Source: an uncultured Paenibacillaceae bacterium
Lineage (GTDB): Bacteria; Bacillota; Bacilli; Aneurinibacillales; Aneurinibacillaceae
DNA length: 14,133 bases
Assembly (NCBI GenBank): GCA_937874515.1
Contig: CALNBV010000210.1
Span: 1-14,133 of the forward strand
Direction: 5' to 3'
Shown here: piece after piece, positions 1 to 4,696 of the stretch
Layout of the letters: every line of letters starts with the position of its first letter
How positions within the stretch are numbered: the stretch's first letter is position 1
The notes under the pieces: generated by a model
The model's input: the letters and a program-made list of their open reading frames with translations, nothing else
What the model was told of the DNA's origin: nothing
The model's database searches: none
Made by a program: the position numbers and the translations under genes

Positions 1-306
1 GAAAGGGTGTCTGAAAACAACAAAATGTTTCTTAATCACTCTGGCAATGGCTTCATGCAATGGACTATACAGGTTACTTTCCGTAATGATGTTATGCCTT
101 GCTTCAAACAATTCCTTATTGTACTGAGTGGTTGAAGAAGGACGGGTCAGTAAATTCAGATACCCCTGTTTTGAAAAATCAAAGGTATGTTTTTTCCTGC
201 AAACTAAACTATTCATGTCCACCACCCTCAGATCACTTTCACAAAGAGGACACCTCAATGCATCCACAAACTTCCCCACCAACATTGGGCTATTTATTTT
301 CTTCAT
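1..306 (-). CDS. rlmA: 23S rRNA (guanine-N1)-methyltransferase, RlmA type, 5' part only
   Basis: The N-terminal 102 residues of an RlmA/TlrB-family rRNA methyltransferase are present; the frame stays open to the left edge, so the SAM-binding domain lies outside. The start is ATG at 306, preceded by an AGGGAGAG ribosome binding site. The segment has the family's N-terminal zinc ribbon (CPLC at residues 19-22, then a C and an H at about 36 and 39). Next come the conserved FDFSKQGYLNLL stretch and an EARHNIITESNLYSPLHEAI segment that matches the E. coli RlmA N-terminus as I know it. Family members methylate G745 (RlmA-I) or G748 (RlmA-II/TlrB) of 23S rRNA, in the macrolide-binding exit tunnel; Gram-positive members are usually the G748 type. 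A leader with a macrolide-type sensor peptide precedes it, which fits a role in the macrolide response. Family assignment is strong; the methylated base is inferred. Confidence 0.88.
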   Translation of the reverse strand, partial: MKKINSPMLVGKFVDALRCPLCESDLRVVDMNSLVCRKKHTFDFSKQGYLNLLTRPSSTTQYNKELFEARHNIITESNLYSPLHEAIARVIKKHFVVFRHPF

Positions 307-333
307 GGTTTTCTCTCCCTTTCCATATAAACC

Positions 334-366
334 AAAAAAAACACAGGGCATCTGCCTGTGTTTTTT
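334..366 (-). terminator. intrinsic terminator in the rlmA leader
   Basis: On the minus strand the sequence folds into AAAAAACACAGG / CCTGTGTTTTTT around a 7-base loop and ends in a run of eight T. It lies only 27 bases before the rlmA start codon, after the leader peptide and other hairpins. It would therefore end rlmA transcription before the gene unless an alternative fold forms. The A and T runs on both sides also allow it to work on the plus strand, but no plus-strand gene ends here. I read it as the regulated terminator of an attenuator. Confidence 0.8.
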
Positions 367-516
367 CAGAGTAAAGGGAATAAGCCCTACCTTATGTGAA
401 GGTAAAGCAGGTATAAAAATTAAAAGAAAGGCAGAATGAATCCACCTTTCTTCATTTATAACTTTTTATATCTGAAATGAAGATTATTGAAAGGGCAGAC
501 TCGTCCCTTTACTCTG
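367..516 (-). promoter_or_regulatory. rlmA leader: mutually exclusive hairpins and long-range pairing
   Basis: Reading the minus strand, three hairpins follow the leader peptide region: CTCTGTT/AACAGAG (531-512), AAAGGG/CCCTTT (510-490) and CTTCATTT/AAATGAAG (about 483-451). The segment CAGAGTAAAGGGA (516-504) is an exact 13-base complement of TCCCTTTACTCTG (379-367), which directly abuts the terminator. That long-range duplex cannot coexist with the first two hairpins. The terminator's 5' arm contains AGGCAGA, which can also pair with TCTGCCT at about 436-430. Competing folds of this type are what a terminator/antiterminator switch needs. Which fold is the 'on' state cannot be settled by eye. 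Confidence 0.6.
413..452 (-). terminator. possible upstream terminator in the rlmA leader
   Basis: On the minus strand AAGAAAGG pairs with CCTTTCTT across a 13-base loop and is followed by TTAATTTTT. The stem is AT-rich and the loop long, so it is weaker than the one at 334-366. Together the two would give the tandem-terminator arrangement known from ermK-type leaders. It may instead be only part of the competing fold. Confidence 0.35.
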
Positions 517-532
517 TTCACACAAACAGAGC

Positions 533-563
533 CTTTGAATGGTATGAAATTACCGATTCAAAG
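533..563 (-). promoter_or_regulatory. hairpin covering the end of the leader peptide
   Basis: On the minus strand CTTTGAAT pairs with ATTCAAAG, and inside it GGTA pairs with TACC, with a single bulged C. The 5' arm holds the last sense codons and the stop of the leader peptide. A ribosome stalled at the RLR codons just upstream would change whether this hairpin, and the ones after it, can form. Confidence 0.55.
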
Positions 564-594
564 CTGGGATACGAAGTCTGATGTAATACATCAT
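550..594 (-). CDS. ErmD-like leader peptide (macrolide-type stalling peptide) upstream of rlmA
   Basis: This 14-codon reading frame encodes MMYYIRLRIPALNR and stops with TAA. A consensus AGGAGG at 610-605 lies 10 bases before the ATG; a second in-frame ATG and an in-frame TTG are alternatives. The ErmD leader peptide, from memory MTHSMRLRFPTLNQ, is also 14 residues; the two align without gaps and share M1, R6-L7-R8, P10, L12 and N13. In ErmDL the RLR motif causes the ribosome to stall when a macrolide is bound in the exit tunnel, which turns on the downstream rRNA methyltransferase gene. Here the peptide has its own promoter, and hairpins and a terminator lie between it and rlmA. Its sensing role is inferred from the motif and placement; the drug spectrum is unknown. 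Confidence 0.85.
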   Translation of the reverse strand: MMYYIRLRIPALNR

Positions 595-637
595 TTTCAA
601 TAATCCTCCTTAGAGTTTATAGTTATTGCTTACTTTT

Positions 638-666
638 ATTATAAAACCCCTAGGCCATTAAGTCAA
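638..666 (-). promoter_or_regulatory. sigma-A promoter of the rlmA leader
   Basis: On the minus strand TTGACT (666-661) and TATAAT (643-638) are separated by exactly 17 bases, nearly the full vegetative consensus. Transcription would begin near 631, about 20 bases before the leader peptide's Shine-Dalgarno sequence. The -35 box lies only a few bases beyond the stop codon of the GlcG/HbpS-like gene, so rlmA has its own promoter. Confidence 0.8.
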
Positions 667-671
667 AAAGC

Positions 672-1094
672 TTACTCTGCAAATACAGCAAGTCCCGCCT
701 GGGCACAGGCCATATCCTGTTCAGCACTTCCCCCACTAACACCAATGCCACCAATGATTTGATCCCCTACTTTAATAGGGAAACCGCCGCCGAAAATTAC
801 CAATCGTGGGGTATGGACAATCCCTTCCCGCAAGGCTGGTTCTTCCGCAATTAAAGGATGCCAGTCATGGGTTGGCAAACCAAAAGCGATGGCTGTGAAG
901 GCTTTATTGGTCGCAATTTCAATACTTAAAAGGGGCGCTCCGTCCATGCGGCCAAAGCTAACAAGATGGCCTCCATCATCCACGATGGCAATGTTCACCT
1001 TTACCCCTATTTCTTTTCCTTTCTTTACTGCTGCATTGACCATTTCTTGCGCCATTTCTAATGTAATGGTTTTCTTTTCCCGAAACTTTTCCAC
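672..1094 (-). CDS. GlcG/HbpS-family protein
   Basis: A protein of about 140 residues of the GlcG/HbpS family (formerly DUF336), recognised by the glycine-rich C-terminal motif GVSGGSAEQDMACAQAGL and the central IAIVDDGGHLVSFGRMDGAP segment. It spans the whole single-domain family. Some members bind haem or accompany glycolate or diol metabolism genes, but the substrate of most is unknown and nothing next door points to one. GTG at 1094 is preferred because it sits 9 bases after AGGAGG; the in-frame TTG at 1100 is only 3 bases after it and is less likely. No signal peptide is visible, so it is probably cytoplasmic. It lies about 100 bases downstream of azlD on the same strand, with a weak possible promoter of its own. 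Confidence 0.8.
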   Translation of the reverse strand: MEKFREKKTITLEMAQEMVNAAVKKGKEIGVKVNIAIVDDGGHLVSFGRMDGAPLLSIEIATNKAFTAIAFGLPTHDWHPLIAEEPALREGIVHTPRLVIFGGGFPIKVGDQIIGGIGVSGGSAEQDMACAQAGLAVFAE

Positions 1095-1155
1095 TTTCAA
1101 AATCCTCCTATGTTTTCGTCAATTTTAAATGTTCAGAATTTAATAGTTACTTATA

Positions 1156-1184
1156 ATGATACCCTTCTCTGGATTTAGCGTAAA
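1156..1184 (-). promoter_or_regulatory. weak candidate sigma-A promoter for the GlcG/HbpS-like gene
   Basis: On the minus strand TTTACG (1184-1179) and TATCAT (1161-1156) are 17 bases apart. Both boxes deviate from consensus, but the position fits the gene starting at 1094. No terminator hairpin is visible after azlD, so read-through is also possible. Confidence 0.3.
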
Positions 1185-1193
1185 TAAGAAAAT

Positions 1194-1508
1194 TCACCCT
1201 CTAATATACTCCCATCCAATGACCGCGAAAATTGAACCTAGCAACACATAGATCAGATTTACTTTCAAAAAGGAAAGAATAACTGCTACAATGCCACCCA
1301 CAATCCCAGGGGATAGATCCCCTTCCTGAACTTGCAGAATCCCGGGAAAAATAAGGGCACCTAACGCCGCATAGGGAATGCTTTTCATCCAGTTTTGCAG
1401 CCAGGATGGCATCTGCAACTGGTCTAAAAAAAGGGCTGGCAACAACCGGGGAATATAGGTGACGAGAGCCATGCCAAGAATCACTGCAAATAAGAGGTAT
1501 TGTTCCAT
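1194..1508 (-). CDS. azlD: branched-chain amino acid exporter small subunit, AzlD
   Basis: A 104-residue, very hydrophobic protein with about three to four membrane segments, of AzlD family length and pattern: an N-terminal helix leading into TYIPRLLPALF, then a small-residue helix including PYAALGALIFPGIL. AzlD is the small partner of AzlC; the pair exports branched-chain amino acids or analogues across the cytoplasmic membrane in Bacillus. ATG at 1508 follows the azlC stop by 3 bases, so the two genes are translationally adjacent. The GAGGTGAG ribosome binding site lies inside the end of azlC. Confidence 0.88.
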   Translation of the reverse strand: MEQYLLFAVILGMALVTYIPRLLPALFLDQLQMPSWLQNWMKSIPYAALGALIFPGILQVQEGDLSPGIVGGIVAVILSFLKVNLIYVLLGSIFAVIGWEYIRG

Positions 1509-1511
1509 TGA

Positions 1512-2258
1512 TTATATGCTCACCTCTTTTTCAACCGACTTCTCCTCTTTATATAAAAGGATTCCCAGAGAACTCCCCATTAAGGTAGATAGAATAATGG
1601 ACCATCCACTGCTTAATCCAATATAAAAATTAAAGAAGATACTCAACAAAATACTACTTAATGCAATCAAGGTCACCTTCCAGGACTTTTTCATCTCTGG
1701 CACCAGCAACCCGATAAACATGGCATAGAGGGTTATGGACATCCCTACACTAACGAGAGGAGAAATAAAATTGGAGAAAATGCCTCCAATCACCGTTCCC
1801 AAAATCCAGGAAATATAGGACATACCTATTAATCCGCCTATGTAATACTTGTCCTGTTCCCTTTGCTTCCTTTTCATCGAAAAAACAGAATAGGTTTCAT
1901 CTGTTAAGCCGAATGAGAAAAACGCCTTACTTTTTTTAGAAAGATGCTTCCATTGATTCATCATGGAAACACTTAAAATAAAATGGCGCAAATTCAAAAT
2001 AAACGTAGCAAAGATGATTTCAAAAGCGCCAACCCCAATGGTTAGCATATTAATGGCCATAAACTGGCTGGCACCTGCAAAAACCAGGACGGACATAGCA
2101 ATGGCTTGCCACAGATGAAGGCCTTCCTGAACAGCAATCATGCCAAAAGTAATGGATATAGGAATGTATCCAATACTAATGGGAAAGCCGTCCAGGATTC
2201 CTTCATATAGGCTTTTCCCCTTTTTCCCCATGGGTGCAGTTTTGAGTACCCGCTCCAC
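1512..2258 (-). CDS. azlC: branched-chain amino acid exporter large subunit, AzlC
   Basis: A 248-residue polytopic membrane protein of the AzlC family. Diagnostic stretches include PISIGYIPISITFGMIAVQEGL near the N-terminus, FAGASQFMAINML and NLRHFILSVSM, then FFSFGLTDETYSV, all conserved positions in AzlC. It forms the exporter with AzlD immediately downstream. The frame opens with GTG at 2258 directly abutting the stop of the preceding dehydrogenase gene, and ATG at 2231 is an alternative; neither has an ideal ribosome binding site, so translational coupling is likely. Substrate specificity beyond the family is not shown. Confidence 0.9.
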   Translation of the reverse strand: MERVLKTAPMGKKGKSLYEGILDGFPISIGYIPISITFGMIAVQEGLHLWQAIAMSVLVFAGASQFMAINMLTIGVGAFEIIFATFILNLRHFILSVSMMNQWKHLSKKSKAFFSFGLTDETYSVFSMKRKQREQDKYYIGGLIGMSYISWILGTVIGGIFSNFISPLVSVGMSITLYAMFIGLLVPEMKKSWKVTLIALSSILLSIFFNFYIGLSSGWSIILSTLMGSSLGILLYKEEKSVEKEVSI

Positions 2259-2966
2259 CTAAAGCACCAACTCATCTATAATTCGTGCTGCCACTTCATC
2301 AGGATGGGGCAATTGATCTTCTTCTTTCAACCGAGAATAACGTTCCCATTGGGGAAAGTGGACGTTTTTCGCCTCCCGGATTTTCTCTTGCATAGGCGTG
2401 TCCATGACACCTGGATTCACCTGATGGAAGGTGACATTGGGAAACTCTTTATATTCATGGGTTAACACATCATAGAACATCTTCATGCCTGCTTTTGTTG
2501 CGCAATACATGGACCAACCTTCTATCACACGCAACGCAGCCCCTGTGGAGATATGCACCACTTTTATTCTGGTTGTGGATAGGTCAAAGGCATTGAGCAA
2601 TCCCCTGGTAAGAAGAATTGGGGCTACCATATTCACATGGACGGATTCCACAATTTCATCGGTTGTCCCTTCTGTAATCTTGCCAAGGGGCGTAACCACT
2701 CCTGCATTATTAATAAACACCACTTCATGGATGGGGACATGTCCCACAAGTTGCCGTAAGTCTTCCTCAATAGAGGATAAATTCTCCACATCGGTAAAGT
2801 CCCGTTGCAGAAGAAATAGTTCCTTCCCATTTTCTTTTGCCAATACTTTTTGTTCTGGCAGTATACGGCGAGAAATGGACATCAACCCATCACACCTGCT
2901 ACTCATTTGGCGGAAAAAAGATTGTCCAAGTCCAGCTGATGTTCCTGTTATGATTACTAGTTTCAT
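2259..2966 (-). CDS. short-chain dehydrogenase, benzil reductase (YueD)-like
   Basis: A 235-residue NAD(P)-dependent short-chain dehydrogenase. The Rossmann motif TGTSAGLG is at residues 7-14, NNAG at about 86-89, and the catalytic set is S140, Y154 (YCATK) and K158; the PGVMDTPMQ loop follows. Family-specific words (NNAGVVTPLGK, GWSMYCATKAG, NPGVMDTPMQ) resemble B. subtilis YueD, the (S)-benzoin-forming benzil reductase in the sepiapterin-reductase-like branch. Its natural substrate is not known. ATG at 2966 is chosen because AGGAGG lies 9 bases upstream; an in-frame ATG at 2990 would merely translate the ribosome binding site. It is the first gene of the operon with azlC and azlD. Confidence 0.85.
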   Translation of the reverse strand: MKLVIITGTSAGLGQSFFRQMSSRCDGLMSISRRILPEQKVLAKENGKELFLLQRDFTDVENLSSIEEDLRQLVGHVPIHEVVFINNAGVVTPLGKITEGTTDEIVESVHVNMVAPILLTRGLLNAFDLSTTRIKVVHISTGAALRVIEGWSMYCATKAGMKMFYDVLTHEYKEFPNVTFHQVNPGVMDTPMQEKIREAKNVHFPQWERYSRLKEEDQLPHPDEVAARIIDELVL

Positions 2967-3093
2967 CCTTCTCTCCCTCCTCTTTCCCATTCTAATTTAT
3001 TTTTCGAATTTAACAAAGGAACCGCTGTATATTTTGAGACAAGCCGAGCATAAACTATGCATAGATTTAGTTGTTTTGAAGGAGGCTACTACA

Positions 3094-3792
3094 TTGGAAG
3101 AAGTCATGGTACAACCTTTGATCGGAGATATTATTGAATGGGACATAAAAAACTGGAGTACATCCCTGGATTTTTGGAATCAAAAAAGTTCCTTAAATTT
3201 AAAAAATGGGTATGCACTTGAATTAGGAGGCCGCAATGGGGGAATCTCTTTATGGCTTGCTGCAAAAGGGTGCCGTGTTGTTTGTAGCGACCTGACTGGA
3301 CCAACAGACCATGCTCGTACCCTTCACGACTCTTATGGTGTCTCCCATTTAATCGAATATAATAACGTGGATGCCACGGATATTCCCTATGAAGATGACT
3401 CCTTTGAAGTTGTCACTTTTAAGTCTGTTTTAGGTGGCGTTGGTTCTCATAATAATAAAGAAGCACAAAGACAAGCAATGAAGGAAATTCATCGGGTTTT
3501 AAAACCTGGCGGAGAACTTCTTTTTGCGGAAAATTTAGCTGCATCCCCGATCCATAAAGTGTTAAGGAAGAAATTTGTGAGCTGGGGGAAAAAGTGGAGA
3601 TATCCTTCTATTCATGAAATGAATGAATTCCTGGAGGACTTCTCCCAGGTCCATCATTTGACAAGGGGATTTATGGGGTCTTTTGGCCGGACAGAAAGAC
3701 AACGTAATCTCCTGGCCTCAGTAGACAGTGTATTTCATCGCATGATTCCTGAGCAATGGAAATATATTATGATGGGGGTCGCTAAAAAGTAA
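3094..3792 (+). CDS. class I SAM-dependent methyltransferase
   Basis: A 232-residue soluble methyltransferase. The SAM-binding motif I is at residues 40-50 (YALELGGRNGG), the acidic end of strand 2 is D66, and the later motifs DATDIPYEDDSFEVVTF and HRVLKPGGELLFAE are typical of the Methyltransf_11 type. The substrate cannot be told from the sequence. TTG at 3094 is chosen because AAGGAGG lies 8 bases upstream; the frame is open far to the left (from 2485), but that part is the antisense of the dehydrogenase gene. It is transcribed away from that gene. Its 3' end overlaps the converging hydrolase gene by 11 bases, with no room for a terminator between them. Whether it belongs to the phosphonate locus is unclear. 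Confidence 0.85.
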   Translation: MEEVMVQPLIGDIIEWDIKNWSTSLDFWNQKSSLNLKNGYALELGGRNGGISLWLAAKGCRVVCSDLTGPTDHARTLHDSYGVSHLIEYNNVDATDIPYEDDSFEVVTFKSVLGGVGSHNNKEAQRQAMKEIHRVLKPGGELLFAENLAASPIHKVLRKKFVSWGKKWRYPSIHEMNEFLEDFSQVHHLTRGFMGSFGRTERQRNLLASVDSVFHRMIPEQWKYIMMGVAKK

Positions 3793-4453
3793 ACTCCTTC
3801 TTTTGAAACTCCGAAATGGTATGGGCCAACAATTCTACAACAACAGGATGAAAGTTTTCTCGTAGATAATGGGCTATTTCTAACTGAAAGGTGTGAAACT
3901 TGGTCCCATACCCCTTGTATTCATTCCCATCCCCTCTACGATGAAACACCAGTGAAGGATCCCCGACGAACTTCTCATCAAACACAATATCAATTCGGGG
4001 AATCAATTCACTTGCTTTCCTCATTAAGGTTTCTTTCAGCCATTTTTTCATCTCTTTTGAACAGGATTGTCCATTTCTTGTTCCAATTTCAATGGCAAAA
4101 GGGCCATGATGTTCATCTCTCATCCCATGAATAGATAAGTGGAGATAATTTCGATTGATTCTTTCATTTTTCTGCAGAATGCCAAGTTGGTCGATTATTT
4201 CCCTTACAGAGTCTCTATATTCTTTTAAACCCTCATTGTTAAACCCATCTGGTGCTTTATTCAAATCCGCAATTTGCCTGGACACTGTACTAATAATCCC
4301 TGCACAATTGGTTTGGGCCATGATTCCCAATACGATATTATCTGTAAAACGGTCTGCTGCAGGAGGTACAGCGTGGATGGCCTCTACATGGCAAAACAAC
4401 AAACCATTTCCTTTATGGTATTTTACATAGTTTTTGCTAATAAACTCTTGCAA
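3782..4453 (-). CDS. N-formylglutamate amidohydrolase-like hydrolase
   Basis: A 223-residue protein that I place in the N-formylglutamate amidohydrolase-like family of zinc hydrolases. It shows ADRFTD at 33-38, SRQIADLNKAPD at 58-69 (family: SR..DLNR), LHLSIHG at 104-110 (metal-ligand-like histidines) and FHTFQLEIA at 186-194 (family: Q.E near the C-terminus). Relatives cleave amide bonds of N-acylated or peptide-linked amino acids. The start is TTG at 4453, supported by AGGAGG 7 bases upstream. It is divergent from the amidoligase operon and shares its 240-base control region, which suggests that it trims or recycles the operon's amide product. The family call is by motif memory, and the substrate is inferred only from context. 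Confidence 0.65.
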   Translation of the reverse strand: MQEFISKNYVKYHKGNGLLFCHVEAIHAVPPAADRFTDNIVLGIMAQTNCAGIISTVSRQIADLNKAPDGFNNEGLKEYRDSVREIIDQLGILQKNERINRNYLHLSIHGMRDEHHGPFAIEIGTRNGQSCSKEMKKWLKETLMRKASELIPRIDIVFDEKFVGDPSLVFHRRGDGNEYKGYGTKFHTFQLEIAHYLRENFHPVVVELLAHTISEFQKKEFTF

Positions 4454-4503
4454 CTTACCACCTCCTTTTCCCTTAATCCATTACAACTTAACAAGCTATT
4501 CTA

Positions 4504-4530
4504 TATTTTATGAATAAGGCTTCGATAAGT
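4504..4530 (-). promoter_or_regulatory. candidate sigma-K promoter for the hydrolase gene
   Basis: On the minus strand AC (4530-4529), 16 bases, then CATAAAATA (4512-4504) matches the sigma-K pattern AC-N16-CATANNNTA. It is about 50 bases upstream of the TTG start. CATAAAAT also resembles a sigma-E -10 box, but no convincing sigma-E -35 is seen. Confidence 0.4.
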
Positions 4531-4594
4531 GATGAGAACGGGCTCATTTCATGATACAAGCTTAATTGGAAAATAACCTCCAAAAAATCACCGA

Positions 4595-4621
4595 ACATTA
4601 ATGAAAAAAAGCCATATGATA
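4595..4621 (+). promoter_or_regulatory. candidate sigma-K promoter for the amidoligase-phosphonate operon
   Basis: AC (4595-4596), 16 bases, then CATATGATA (4613-4621) matches AC-N16-CATANNNTA. A transcript beginning near 4628 would place about 70 bases before the preferred start at 4697 and would exclude the in-frame ATGs at 4601 and 4616. It faces away from the matching element at 4504-4530. Confidence 0.4.
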
Positions 4622-4696
4622 AGACATATACACAAAAAAACAATGAACGGTGAATGTATGGATGGAAAAGTAAGTGAAAAAGGAGTCTCTCGAAGT

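Noticed and set aside
99..439. Two plus-strand open frames of about 90-100 codons near the left edge
   Set aside because: They have no recognisable domain or ribosome binding site. They run antisense to rlmA and through the terminator and leader hairpins.
367..516. Direct or inverted repeat as part of a mobile element or CRISPR
   Set aside because: There are only two copies in opposite orientation within an RNA leader, with no transposase, no regular spacing and no target duplication.
334..660. T-box or other metabolite riboswitch upstream of rlmA
   Set aside because: No T-box (TGGGTGGTACCGCG-like) or known riboswitch core could be found; the leader peptide and terminator explain the region better.
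2967..2990. Upstream ATG for the short-chain dehydrogenase
   Set aside because: The extra residues GKRRERR are the translation of the purine-rich ribosome binding site; the ATG at 2966 is correctly spaced.
2485..3093. A long open 5' extension of the methyltransferase frame (435 codons in all)
   Set aside because: The extension is antisense to the short-chain dehydrogenase, which has clear family motifs. The AAGGAGG at 3079-3085 and TTG at 3094 give a normal-length methyltransferase.
4601..4696. Upstream ATG starts for the amidoligase fusion
   Set aside because: No ribosome binding site precedes them, the encoded stretch is low in domain-like content, and it overlaps a candidate promoter. 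Not fully excluded.
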